This document shows positions 1 to 9,245 of a stretch of 53,150 bases of DNA, piece after piece (within the stretch, counting starts at the first letter, position 1; the number at the start of each line of letters is the position of its first letter). The notes under the pieces were generated by a model. It did no database searches and had not been told where the DNA came from. It worked only from the letters and a program-made list of their open reading frames with translations. The position numbers and the translations under genes were made by a program. Source of the stretch: Candidatus Aalborgicola danicus (GTDB lineage Bacteria; Pseudomonadota; Gammaproteobacteria; Burkholderiales; Burkholderiaceae_C); the NCBI GenBank assembly GCA_016703945.1, contig JADJBC010000027.1, positions 1 to 53,150 of the forward strand, read 5' to 3'.

Positions 1-330
1 GGCGCTGCGAGGTGATGCGGTGGCAGCACATGCGCTGGGCATGAACAAAATAGTCAGCGAAGATGCGCTACGCCGTACCTTGGAACGTATCGATGAAGCA
101 TCCAGCACGGCGTGGATGCGCCCAGCACTCATGCATTCGGTACGGCAGGCGCTGGATGTGCAAGTCACCTCGGGCAATCAGCACACCAGCGTTCCCGCCA
201 AGGCCGCGCTGGCTCGCTTGCTTAAAGAGTTGGGTGATGGACCTGACAGCAGACGCCCGACCCTGGTTCGGGGCGACTCGGGCTACGTCAATGAAGGGAT
301 CTTGCTGGAGTTGGAAAGACGAAATTGCAA
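1..330 (+). pseudogene. IS1380-family transposase fragment, truncated and internally deleted
   Basis: The reading frame is open from the window edge and resembles the IS1380 transposase N-terminal region (LRGD, then ALGMNKIVSEDALRRTLER), followed by VQVTSGNQHTS and RGDSGYVNEGILLELE. Family members have roughly 50 more residues between the RQALD and VQVTSG stretches, including the first part of the catalytic domain. The joint lies at a repeated ALD/VLD-like sequence, so this looks like an in-frame internal deletion. Similarity ends near position 330, where the frame runs into unrelated codons and stops at 379. The rest of the element is missing on the right, and the left side lies outside the window. 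It cannot be active. It marks the border of the primase-helicase gene that follows on the other strand. Confidence 0.75.
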
Positions 331-370
331 ATGTCGTTGCAGGGAAGGCATAGGCAATTTGTGTGCAATA

Positions 371-2737
371 TCAAATTAGCATTTCGCTTGTCCTGTAGCC
401 CATCGCCCGGTACCCCACCTGTCGCTTCGCCCACATACGCAGCAGTGCAGGATGACCGGAGTCCACGAAGTCGATGATCTTTACCGTGGTCTTTTCAGCA
501 TGGTCGCGGTGAAGGCGACCCGCATATTGCTGGAGCGTGCCCTTCCACGATACGGGCATCGCCAAGACCAGAGTATCCAGGGCTGGGTGATCAAAGCCCT
601 CCCCCACCAGCTTTCCGGTGGACAGCAACACGCGCGGCGCATTACCGGGCAAGCCGTTGAGTGTCTCGACTAAAGTGCTGCGCTGTTTTTTGGACATCCT
701 GCCGTGCAAAACGAAGGGCTCAAGATCCTTGTTTGCCAGTGCCCTTTGGATTGCCGTCAGATGCTCCGACCGTTCAGTCAGCACCAGAACCTTCCTTCCC
801 GCCCGATATGCGCCTTCGATCTCCGTCGCAATAGCATCCGTGCGGGCGACATCGTTTGCCAGTAACTTGAAAATTTCCTGAATTCCGGCATCCTGAACGG
901 TTTCGATGCGGCGATCCCGGTACCGAGGAACCACCTCCAGATCCTGCGGCGCGCTCAGGGGTCTGGCAGCCGAATGTCGGATCGGGCCACATTGCATAAA
1001 TATGATGGGCTGCTGTCCATCGCGGCGAATCGGTGTTGCTGTTAGCCCCAAGACGTACTTGGCTTTGACCCTCTTCAGGATGGCGTCAAATGAAACGGCA
1101 CCAACGTGATGGCATTCGTCAATGATCACCTGTCCGTAGGATTCCACTATTGGGTTGACCTCCCCTTGGCGGGAAAGTGACTGCATCACGGCGATATCAA
1201 TCTTCGCGGTGGGCTTGGACTTGCCGCCGCCAATGACTCCCATATAGCCTTTATCCAGAGTCAGGAAGGCTTGGAGTCGCTCCTGCCATTGCTTAAGGAG
1301 CTCGGTGCGATGAACCAGTATGAGCGTATTGACGCCACGCTTGGCAATCAGCGCCGCCGCAGTCACCGTCTTGCCAAATGCAGTTGGGGCGCAAAGCACG
1401 CCGGCATCGTGTTTGGCCACCTCCTGCACCGCGATCTCCTGATCAGCGCGGAGTTTGCCCGTAAACGTCAGTTCCAATGGGCTGCCATTGGAGCGCTCAT
1501 CGACTAGTTCGCATTGAATTTCGTTGTCACGAAGTAATTCTTTTGCGGCATCAAGGCAGCCACGCGGCAGCCCAATGTGATTGGGAAAGTTTTCTGCACA
1601 TCCAATGACCCTGGGAACATCCCAAACCGAAAATCGCATCGCTTGGGCTTTGAAAAATTCCGGGTTTTGAAAGGCCGCAAGCCGAATCAGGCGGTTGGCA
1701 AGAGCCTGCGGCAATGCCTTCTTTTCAAAATAGATCAGATTCGACAGCGTTGCTGTCAACACAGACGGCAGCGGCCCGGTCAATTTCCTGGACGCTGTGG
1801 CCACTTTCTTCCAAGGTTCTTTGAGGTCCTCTTCGTCGATGAACGTCACATCCAGCGGGTGGACACCTCCGGTTGCCCGCAGGATAGTTGGCTCGATATC
1901 CTGAACGGCCATCTGAACAACTCCCGCCAAATATGCCCACTGGTCCGGAAATGGCCTGAAGTCAGCATCGACAAATACGCTGCATCCCGAATCACGAGGT
2001 GCCTTTTGCAGCGGCAAGGCAATCAGATTACCGAATCCTCCCTTTAGGCATGACATCCTGATTGGGAAACAATCGGTCATACGATTCAACTTGAGTTGCC
2101 GGGTTCTTGAACAAGCATGGCTGATGATGGCGGTCCCCAGACGACGGGCATCGCGGGCCAATGGCCGTCCGGCAAAGAAAATCCAGGCGTGTGCACCGGA
2201 GCCGGAGCGAGAAATTTCGATGGAGACTGGTACCCCAAGGTCATCACAGGAGATTTTGAAGGCACTGACATCCTGCCTCCATTCAGCATCATCGAAATCT
2301 GCCGCCAGGAAATGGCAAGTTTCATCGGTCAGCAACGGATAGACGCCTATTGTTTGCTCACCCGCTAGGTGGTCATAGAACACTTCGTCAGAAAGCGGAA
2401 CGAATTGCCGATTGCCGCAGTCGGCACATTTGATGCGCGGCTTCTCACAAACGCCCGCGAGCCATTCGTTGGCGCAGGCTGGTGAGTAGCCGGCTTTACC
2501 ACTTGCCTTGCTCTGCCACCGTACAGGGAATATGTCCTCGCGTCCGCGGAAGAGTCTTTTGAATAAGCTAATTTTTTGTTCGGTACTCAGCCGACGCTGC
2601 CCATGAGGCGCCTCACTTTTCGCCTCTGGAGGAGCCGACTTGCGCCATTCAATTCCATTGGCATCAAGTAAAGCAATCAGCCGCGCATTTTCGCGCCGCA
2701 ACTCCTCTTCATAGACTTTCGCATGTTGCCTATCCAT
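371..2737 (-). CDS. TOTE-type archaeo-eukaryotic primase fused to SF2 helicase
   Basis: 788 aa. Residues about 8-28 form a short coiled coil (EEELRRENARLIALL). A cysteine cluster follows near residues 97-107 (GVCEKPRIKCADCG). Next comes an archaeo-eukaryotic primase domain with the metal-binding motif AADFDD (about 145-150) and the SGSGAHAWIFF motif (about 178-188). From about residue 425 there is a superfamily 2 helicase: Walker A APTAFGKT (about 450), DECHH box (about 540), motif VI QYAGRLHRDH. This order is that of the primase-helicase core of TOTE conflict systems (Pfam AEP-TOTE), thought to act in DNA-level conflict with mobile elements; the exact reaction is not established. All visible catalytic motifs are intact. 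The gene stands alone between IS debris and a divergent ParDE pair, with no partner effector nearby. Family assignment is strong; biological role is inferred. Confidence 0.88.
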   Translation of the reverse strand: MDRQHAKVYEEELRRENARLIALLDANGIEWRKSAPPEAKSEAPHGQRRLSTEQKISLFKRLFRGREDIFPVRWQSKASGKAGYSPACANEWLAGVCEKPRIKCADCGNRQFVPLSDEVFYDHLAGEQTIGVYPLLTDETCHFLAADFDDAEWRQDVSAFKISCDDLGVPVSIEISRSGSGAHAWIFFAGRPLARDARRLGTAIISHACSRTRQLKLNRMTDCFPIRMSCLKGGFGNLIALPLQKAPRDSGCSVFVDADFRPFPDQWAYLAGVVQMAVQDIEPTILRATGGVHPLDVTFIDEEDLKEPWKKVATASRKLTGPLPSVLTATLSNLIYFEKKALPQALANRLIRLAAFQNPEFFKAQAMRFSVWDVPRVIGCAENFPNHIGLPRGCLDAAKELLRDNEIQCELVDERSNGSPLELTFTGKLRADQEIAVQEVAKHDAGVLCAPTAFGKTVTAAALIAKRGVNTLILVHRTELLKQWQERLQAFLTLDKGYMGVIGGGKSKPTAKIDIAVMQSLSRQGEVNPIVESYGQVIIDECHHVGAVSFDAILKRVKAKYVLGLTATPIRRDGQQPIIFMQCGPIRHSAARPLSAPQDLEVVPRYRDRRIETVQDAGIQEIFKLLANDVARTDAIATEIEGAYRAGRKVLVLTERSEHLTAIQRALANKDLEPFVLHGRMSKKQRSTLVETLNGLPGNAPRVLLSTGKLVGEGFDHPALDTLVLAMPVSWKGTLQQYAGRLHRDHAEKTTVKIIDFVDSGHPALLRMWAKRQVGYRAMGYRTSEMLI

Positions 2738-2812
2738 ATTTCGAATTTAAACAGACTGCCCATCAACGCTGTTCTCGCCTGAAGAACGATACCCCCTGCG
2801 TAGGGTGCGAAA

Positions 2813-2825
2813 TACTGTTACAGTA
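2813..2825. promoter_or_regulatory. 13-bp palindrome upstream of parD, candidate operator
   Basis: The sequence TACTGTTACAGTA is a perfect inverted repeat around one central base, 46 bp before the parD start and in the 133-bp gap between the divergent helicase and parD genes. ParD-type antitoxins are ribbon-helix-helix repressors that bind such sites in their own promoter. Operator function is inferred from position only. Confidence 0.45.
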
Positions 2826-2870
2826 GGATTTAATCCCTTTTGCACAGCTTTTTGGCACTGGAGTCCAGTC

Positions 2871-3149
2871 ATGCGCACCACCCAGCAGTTCAGCATCACC
2901 TTGCCCAACGAGATGGCCAACATCATCAAGGCCAAGGTCGCCGATGGCGAATACGCCACCGAGAGCGAAGTGATCCGCGACGGCCTGCGCGCCCTGATGG
3001 CACGTGACCGGGCGGTGGAGAACTGGCTGCAGCAGGAAGTGTGCCCCGCCTTTGATGCGCTCAAAGCCAACCCCGAGCGTGCGATTCCTGTCGATCAGGT
3101 GCGTGCACGCCTGGCAGCACGGAATCAAAAATCCAAGACCAAAGCCTGA
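2871..3149 (+). CDS. parD: ParD-like type II antitoxin
   Basis: 92 aa from the ATG at 2871, preceded by GGAG about 9 bases upstream; an upstream in-frame start would add a non-conserved tail. The N-terminus (FSITLPNEMANIIKAKVADG, then YATESEVIRDGLRAL) is the ribbon-helix-helix DNA-binding domain typical of ParD, and the C-terminal half is charged and probably binds and neutralises the toxin. The partner starts 15 bases downstream on the same strand, so the two are co-transcribed. A palindrome upstream is a plausible self-regulation site. Such pairs stabilise plasmids by post-segregational killing. Everything looks intact. Confidence 0.85.
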   Translation: MRTTQQFSITLPNEMANIIKAKVADGEYATESEVIRDGLRALMARDRAVENWLQQEVCPAFDALKANPERAIPVDQVRARLAARNQKSKTKA

Positions 3150-3164
3150 AGCCGACCGCACGAC

Positions 3165-3488
3165 GTGAAGCAATACACCATCGTTTTTGCGCCCGAGGCC
3201 CTGGCACAGCTCGAATCGCTGTCCGATTACATAGCCCAGGCCGCTTCACCCGAAGTCGCATTGCGCTACACCGACGCGATCGTCACGTATTGTGAAACCC
3301 TGCACACCATGCCACTGCGTGGCACCCGCCGCGACGACATTCGCCCTGGACTGCGGATTACCAATTACAGGAAGCGTGCGGTCATTGCCTTCAGCGTGGC
3401 AAAGAGCGTCGTGTCCATCCTGGGTGTGTACTACGGTGGACAGGATTACGAATCCATGCTGCAGTTAGATGAAGACGAGTTTTCCTGA
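3165..3488 (+). CDS. parE: ParE/RelE-superfamily toxin
   Basis: 107 aa with GTG start at 3165, 15 bases after the parD stop. The sequence fits ParE toxins: IVFAPEALAQLESLSDYIAQ at the N-terminus, a central helix, then GTRRDDIRPGLRITNYRKRAVIAF and VSILGVYYGGQDYE at the C-terminus, where the conserved beta strands and basic residues lie. ParE toxins inhibit DNA gyrase. Family length is about 95-105 aa, so it is complete. It works with the preceding ParD, which is needed to prevent self-poisoning. Confidence 0.85.
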   Translation: MKQYTIVFAPEALAQLESLSDYIAQAASPEVALRYTDAIVTYCETLHTMPLRGTRRDDIRPGLRITNYRKRAVIAFSVAKSVVSILGVYYGGQDYESMLQLDEDEFS

Positions 3489-3519
3489 ACGGAAATCTTC
3501 CAAAAAACTCTGCACTACT

Positions 3520-4018
3520 TCAACCCGCCCACAGTCTCCTTATCTTTAGGAGGAAAACTGAAACAGTTGCCGGCAGCAGCATGTTCAAAAGCTCTGCAGA
3601 CTTGGCGTACGGGATGGCGGCGGCTAGTTGACTTTGGACGAACACCAGCTCGGCCGAAATCCAACGTCGGCGTTTGCCATCGTTGGTGATCGCACATTCA
3701 GTGCGGCAGGCACAGGCTCGCCACCTGGGCATCCGCATGGCAATCTCACCAAACAAACTGCAATAGTGGATCTGATGGACATCCTTCAGCTTGCGTGCCT
3801 GGCCACAATGCGGACACAGGCGTTGTCGGTTGGACAACCTGGTGATTTGTTGCTCCATGATTTCGGTCTGCAGGCGAGTCAATATTGCTTTCCCCTGCGC
3901 CAGGCTCAGGCCCAGAGATTGCACGGAAGGATTTTGATTCAATTTGAGCGGCCCACTTGGCCGGAGGCATCAGCTCAATACCGTTTTCACGCAGCGTTAA
4001 CGAAAGCTCAAACTCCAT
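3520..4018 (-). pseudogene. ISKra4-family transposase fragment, frameshifted
   Basis: The frame read from 3942 contains CPHCGQARKLKD, then FGEIAMRMPRWRACAC and WISAELVFVQSQLAAAIPYA, the zinc-binding N-terminal region of ISKra4-type transposases. The likely N-terminus (MEFELSLTLRENGIELMPPA, from 4018) lies in another frame, so there is a frameshift near 3950. Similarity stops near 3570 and about two thirds of the usual 450-aa protein, including the DDE domain, is absent. It is therefore dead. Assignment rests on recalled family pattern, not alignment. Confidence 0.6.
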
Positions 4019-4564
4019 GGCAATCTCCCAAGGGTCGAAGTCCGCAATCATCCGGCTGTATCCGTGCCATTGCAAATACAAAGTTAGCGTTCACCTACCC
4101 CACCAAATGAACTGCTCTAGTCACTTATTGCACTGAAAACGAGAGGACCCCAAGTTGGTGTATTACCTCAAGATCGCACCACGTGAAGCCATTGGGTGTA
4201 AGCCCCATGGGGCGCTTGATTCAGCCGGAAAATATTTGTCTATTGAAAGTGAGACGCGATCCATCAACGCGCGGAAAGTGGGCCCTCTGAATGACCAGCA
4301 AATTGCGTTCGTGCGTGAGCCACAAAAACTGGTGAACCCCTTCAAGAAAGATCGACTTCGGTTACCAGAAAATACTCCCACCCAATCACGCGCAGGTTCT
4401 ATTACATTGCTAGACAAGGTGGCCTCCGTGAGGACGGGATTGGGGTTACCCCGGAAGCACTCTTCAAGTTGCCATGCCCATGAGCGTGGGAGCGCCGCAC
4501 AAAGATGCCAAAAAAGGTGCGCGCAGCCGCGCTTGATTCACCCATATGTAGGGGCCCAGTTTGT
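4019..4564. other. 546-bp stretch without a recognisable gene
   Basis: Open frames exist on both strands (for example a plus frame 4155-4601), but none shows a ribosome binding site, a family motif or a composition like its neighbours. It lies between an ISKra4 remnant and a decayed toxin gene, so it may be insertion-sequence debris. I see no tRNA, terminator or clear repeat in it. Confidence 0.4.
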
Positions 4565-5287
4565 TTACAACTCCATGCTTCGAATCCAGGCTGCAACCTG
4601 ACCAAACGCATCGGTCTGCACCTGCTCAGGGGTCATGTCCCCCAAGCCTTGGGACTGTGCCAGAAACTCGCGAACTGTCGCTGGTCCGAAGTCGTCAGGG
4701 GCGCGGAACTTTTCCGCAATGTTTTGGTAGCCTTTGAGGGCCACAGGATCGGCCATCAGCACTTTGCAATTGCGCGCCAGAGCGGCTTGCCCACCTTCGT
4801 AGTTCCTGATGGAGAAGTAGATATCGTAGGCATCTTTTCGCTTGTCACGACCCGCCAGTGCATAGCCCTTCATGACAAGAAATGATGCAATGCTGGCGAC
4901 CCGCAGTTCTACGCGATTCTTGCGTCCATCTGGCATAAAACCTTCCAGCAGGTGCGACACGTTGTCTTGCATCGCAATCGTCGCACCGTCTGCTTTCAAC
5001 ACGGCAAAGTTGGCGAGGATTCGCGCTCATAACCGCTGGCTTCCAGCGCTTCCACCAGTCCGACGTACTCGGCATCGCCAAGCGCACTGGGATCCAGGCT
5101 GAGATCCACGTCCAGTGTCCCAATATGTGCAGGTCGCGCGTTGGGGCAACAATAGCCAGGGGACTGCGCCGCCGATGATGACGAATCGCTCCCGGAAGGC
5201 GCCCAGTACCTGGCCAATTTCCAGAAGCACGGCAATGACTGCGCTGGCGCCCCGTTCCTCGTAATCAATCGCGCTTTGCGGTTCCAC
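4565..5287 (-). pseudogene. AbiEii-type nucleotidyltransferase toxin, frameshifted
   Basis: Three frames joined give one nucleotidyltransferase-like protein. The first (from 5287) has RFVIIGGAVPWLLLPQ, the second (about 5140-5020) has HIGTLDVDLSLDPSALGDAEY with the T-x-D-x-D metal-binding signature, and the third (5002 to 4565) has VELRVASIASFLVMKGYALA and KRKDAYDIYFSIRNY, typical of the AbiEii/AbiGii toxin C-terminal half. At least two frameshifts, near 5140 and near 5010, break it, with perhaps a small deletion at the second. It overlaps the end of the antitoxin gene upstream, as in intact type IV AbiE pairs. As read, it would not give a working toxin. Confidence 0.7.
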
Positions 5288-6397
5288 CCGTCACTCCTTC
5301 AACCATTGGTGCAATTTTTTCGCGGCGCAGGTGGTCTGCGGCTTCGCCGGAACGCTCACCTGCGTTACAAAGATCCAGATAGGTCTGGACAAGTCCGGCG
5401 CCACGCAATCCGCCAGGCAGTTCGATGGCCTCTTCCCACACCCTTGCGTCTGGCGGCTCATAGATGGTGATGTTCTCGCCTTGGTCGACAGGAAACAAAT
5501 CCAATGTTCTTCTGAGGATAGCAAGCCCGGCCGGATCCGCGTAGAACATTTCCCCACTCATCCGTGCGAAGGGAGCGATGCGGCGCGCCACCGAATGGGA
5601 AGCCAAGACATAGCGCCCAGGCCCGGTTCTGAGACCAAACAACCCGCCAACTTCATGTCCAACGCAGGCCCATGCAGCGCGGTATATGCACGCATTCGCA
5701 CCTGAGGAGGTTTGGCCACCGCACGCCATGCGTCCCAAGAGCGCATGTCCGTTTTTTCAAAACCAGTCCGCCGGCAGGGGTCGATCGCGCCGTACTCTTT
5801 TTCCAGCAGGAGTTTGCGCACCTTACTGACCTGGCCCAGGCTGACCCCGCCTTTTTCGCCATGGCTTCAACTTTCCAGGGCCCCGGTTGCGTCAGGAACA
5901 GGCGTAGCAGCTGGGCCGATTTCGGCGCAAAGAGTGATATTTGTTGCCGGCGTGTCTTGAAAGGATTGATCTGGCTGCGCTCCATTTCTATGGATGCCGG
6001 AGAAACTCAGGAAGCTGTTTCCAGCCCAATCCAGCCAGCCGAGCCCTGCATTCTTCAAAATTTCACGCGATGCGTTTGATAGAAACGGCGCCATCAGCAC
6101 GCCATAGACTTTTCCGGGATGGTTTTGTACGGCGCGGCGCAGCTGCTCTGCAGCCATCCGAACCCGCTGGGGCTCTCCGTTTTTTGAGATTTCAACCAGG
6201 ATCGCCCAAGACTCCTTTTGGATTTGTAGTTGCAATTCGGCGTCTGCTTCTAAGCCGTTCTGCATTACTGGGCTCAGCGCAATTTGGTGAATTCTGACAA
6301 ACGGCACTTGCAGGAGTGCATCACGCAGACGATCCATCCACTCGGATGGATTCTCCATATCAGCTTCACTCGCAACCAAAATCGATTCTTTCACCAT
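5265..6397 (-). pseudogene. AbiEi-type antitoxin/transcriptional regulator, multiply frameshifted
   Basis: Four consecutive frames align end to end with a single AbiEi-like protein of about 370 aa: 6397-5960 (GLGWLDWAGNSFLSFSGI), 5985-5840 (NPFKTRRQQISLFAPKSAQ, LTQPGPWKVEAMA, the wing-helix part), 5821-5600 (KPPQVRMRAYTALHGPALDM) and 5640-5265 (VQTYLDLCNAGERSGEAAD). The minimum is three frameshifts, near 5970, 5835 and 5620. In an intact type IV system this protein binds the promoter and counteracts the nucleotidyltransferase toxin encoded next. The overlap of its last codons with the toxin start is preserved. Both partners being broken suggests the locus is no longer under selection, unless the indels are assembly errors. 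Confidence 0.7.
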
Positions 6398-6575
6398 TCG
6401 GTGAAAATACCATATTTAGTGAAACTATGCAATGGAGTTTCATCTAAAACCTTGATTTCATTTACTGGTGAAATACTTCATTAAGCTGAAACTGACTTCC
6501 AATATGAAAGTCCGGTTCCACGCTCTCATCGCAACTCCCGTTTGCAGCAACTGTACTGGGGGAGGGGCAAATACG

Positions 6576-6837
6576 GGCTCTGTCGCATTAGGGTCCGGCG
6601 CGAGAGAATGACTGCATGCAAGACCTGACTGAAGGTGCCATGATTCCCGAACTTCGCAGGGTGCTCAAGCGGCTGCACTATCCGCTGGAAGTGATGCTGG
6701 TGTGCGTGCGCTGGTACGCTGCTTACCCCTTGAGTTTTCGACATCTGGAGGAAATGATGCAGGAGCGCGGTGTCTTTGTGGACCACTCTACCGTGCATCG
6801 CTGGGCGTTGAAGATTCTGCCCATCAAGGCAAAATAA
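6576..6837 (+). pseudogene. IS6-family element left end with truncated transposase
   Basis: The sequence GGCTCTGTCGCATTA at 6576 resembles an IS6-family terminal repeat. Forty bases on, an ATG opens a 73-codon frame with VMLVCVRWYAAYPLSFRHLE, then MMQERGVFVDHSTVHRWALK, the conserved N-terminal helix-turn-helix region of IS6 transposases. The catalytic DDE part (starting at the next conserved block) is missing: similarity ends near 6825 and the frame stops at 6837. This is a left-end remnant of about 260 bp next to the recombinase block. Confidence 0.75.
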
Positions 6838-6914
6838 GTAGAAATAAGATTCTTTAATGCGTTTCATTTTTGATGTTTTGCGAATTTTGCTTGATTTTTT
6901 GTAGCTAAACCCGA

Positions 6915-6950
6915 GAATACTGGCGACAATTGAAATTTCAGCCAGTATTC
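6915..6950. promoter_or_regulatory. Nested inverted repeat upstream of recombinase-like gene
   Basis: A perfect 10-bp inverted repeat (GAATACTGGC at 6915-6924 and GCCAGTATTC at 6941-6950) encloses 16 bases that contain two further palindromes, CAATTG and TGAAATTTCA. It ends 44 bp before the recombinase-like start codon. It could be an operator, or a recombination or attachment site of the element. No second full copy was seen in the window. Confidence 0.5.
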
Positions 6951-6976
6951 AACGATGGAACTCTCCCGAAGAACGG

Positions 6977-6986
6977 GACAGCTGTC
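6977..6986. promoter_or_regulatory. 10-bp palindrome just before the recombinase-like start
   Basis: GACAGCTGTC is a perfect palindrome 8 bases before the ATG at 6995. Its position would let a bound protein block translation start or transcription. Function is not known. Confidence 0.3.
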
Positions 6987-6994
6987 GCCAACCT

Positions 6995-9245
6995 ATGTCA
7001 ACTGCCATTACCTCGGAATTCGATAATTCACCGTCGCCGAAGCGGCGCCAGCGCTCGTTTCACCTGCTGGAACGACTACTTCCGAGCGATCCCGAGATGC
7101 TCGATGCTGTGTTACAGAACAGCCGCGACGCACTTTCGATCGCAGATCGATGGCTTGGACTTGCTTGTGTAGAAATACTCGAATCCCGGACGTTGCCCCC
7201 AAGTCAGAGCCAACTGCCGCAGCGGCTCGAGGACTACCCGGTAGCTACCCTATTTAGTTTGGAAACAGATGCAGGCCAAGTTCACGGTTTTGCGGCAATC
7301 AAGGCACTTTTAATCGTCGACAAATTTACTGAACGGCGCGAAAGCGACCTGTTTGGCAGCATCGTGAGCGGGCTTCGTAAGTCGGCAGGGCAACGAAACA
7401 ATTGGCGAAGTGTGCTCCCACCTCGCCCCCCGGATGCTTTCGGTCTCTTGGAAACAGTGGAATTCTGTCATGAATTCGCGACTCAGTCACTCAATAAGCG
7501 CACCGATCACAACGAGGCACAGCAGGCCTGGCTGACTGACCTGGAGCGTTGGACAGACCTGCTCAAGACGCCAGCACCCAAGTTCCTATGGATTTTCAAA
7601 CCGATTGCTGCCCCCGAGGAAACACCAGAGGCGGATCCAGAACTAAACGAAATCGACGACGACAGAGAGAATGAAAATCCCCTGGTCTGGGTGAGCGAGC
7701 CCGAATCCGACGTTGATCCAGATCCCGAAAAAGCGGAACTTGACGAACCTTCCGAGCCCGAGTTACCCGTACAGAGTGCCCCCGAAGCGCCCACAAAAAC
7801 AGGCTGGGCCAAACCTAACACCGAGGGGGAACCTGAGACATGTGAGGGTGCTGAGGCCCGCGGAGCGAGAACCGGGTTCCGTTCCGCCCTGGAAAACCAA
7901 CGTCTGAAGTGGGCCAATGATCAACTGGTAGCCCGAGATGTCTTTGACTTGGTGGAAGCTATAAAGAAGGAGCTCACAACGCTATCCGAAGCTGAATTTT
8001 CGGAACTAAGGAACGCGGCAGGCATTGTCGGACTGGCCATGGCTTTCGGCGCAAGGGTTGAGGAGGTTATGTGCTGGCCATTGCGTTTCACAATGGGGAT
8101 CACCTGCTTCGAGGGACTCCACATTTTGAGTCGACTAGTCCCAACTCCTCAAGATGCGTGGTCCCCGGATTCTCAGCAGTCCGCCAGTTTGCTGCCAGCA
8201 ACCGGCCGTTTACGCCTGGAAGTGCCCATCGAACTGGCGCTGTGGTTGGAACAAACCATGACTGTGAATGAAGGCGACAACTTGAGTCAGGTGCTGGACC
8301 TTGATCCAGTTAAAGCATTGGGACTGGTACGAAGTTGGCTCTACTCGCTTCGCGCCCAAAATGGCGGCGGCCAAACCCTTGGGAGGGTCGAGCGATGGCT
8401 CGCCTTCTGCCCTGTACCAAGACTCCTAGACCATGTGAAAGTCCATTTGTTATGCGCTGACTCCGATTCAACAGGCTGTCCAGCCGCGTATTACGTGCCT
8501 ATACGACCACAACCTTAGAAGATCTTCATCGAAAAACCATAAGTCGTGCAGGATGGACGGTTGGAGCTGTGGACACCGGCTCGAACCTTGAAGCGAACAA
8601 TCGGTGGGTTGGCTCCGCGCTAAACCCCAAGCCGGAGGCCGTTGCCCAGATGTGGCGGGATACAACAGCACACTTTGAATCAATTGTGTCGGATCCAAAC
8701 AAGGACCTCTGCACCCGCCACAATGCCCGCGAAATCCACGAAGTTTTTTCCCTCATATTTCAGACTTTTCATCGGATCGTATCTGACCCTTTGGAGTCGC
8801 TGGAACTGCTCGACCTGGAACATCGCCGCATCATCATTGACGACAAGCACCAGGGAAACTCACAAGCCCACCGTCTGATTCCTCTGGGAAAACTCGCGGT
8901 CACGCAGTGTGAGGACCAGATTGAACATCTCTGGAGTTGGCATCTGCCGTCCAATCCGAAGCACCAGAAACGTTTGCTCGGATCGTGAAAATGCTCTCAA
9001 CCCCGTCTTCAAGAACTGCACCCTTTCGCTTCCTACTCAATAAGAAGCTAGAGGTCATCCGCATAACACCGGCTGCCTTGCTTGACGCGCTGAAAAGTGT
9101 TTGGCCATTCCCACTCAATATCTCCCGGCACTTGGGCGCTACATGGCTGCTTCAAGACGGGGCGACTGATCGGCAAATCTGTAGCCTGCTTGGTCACCAC
9201 GACTTAGGGACGCTTGAGCTCGCCGCTTTCCCCCAACAACTTTGA
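6995..9245 (+). pseudogene. Large tyrosine-recombinase-like protein, frameshifted
   Basis: The first frame (6995-8518, 507 aa) has an uncharacterised N-terminal half, an acidic proline-rich linker around residues 205-265, and then FGARVEEVMCW, which fits the first catalytic Arg box of tyrosine recombinases. The story continues in a second frame (about 8460-8988), with DKHQGNSQAHRLIPL resembling the catalytic Lys hairpin, and a third (about 8937-9245), with NISRHLGATWLLQDGA and ICSLLGHHDLGT, the HxxR and GH boxes. Frameshifts fall near 8460-8520 and 8940. The usual first His of HxxR is Asn here, and no Tyr follows the GH box at the expected place. A continuation into the next frame (9214 on) is possible. 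Fold assignment is good; activity is doubtful. Confidence 0.6.

Noticed and set aside
1577..2047. 156-codon plus-strand frame inside the primase-helicase gene
   Set aside because: It lies wholly opposite an intact, motif-rich gene and has no family features.
4155..4601. 148-codon plus-strand frame
   Set aside because: No ribosome binding site, no known motif, and it runs into the decayed toxin gene on the other strand.
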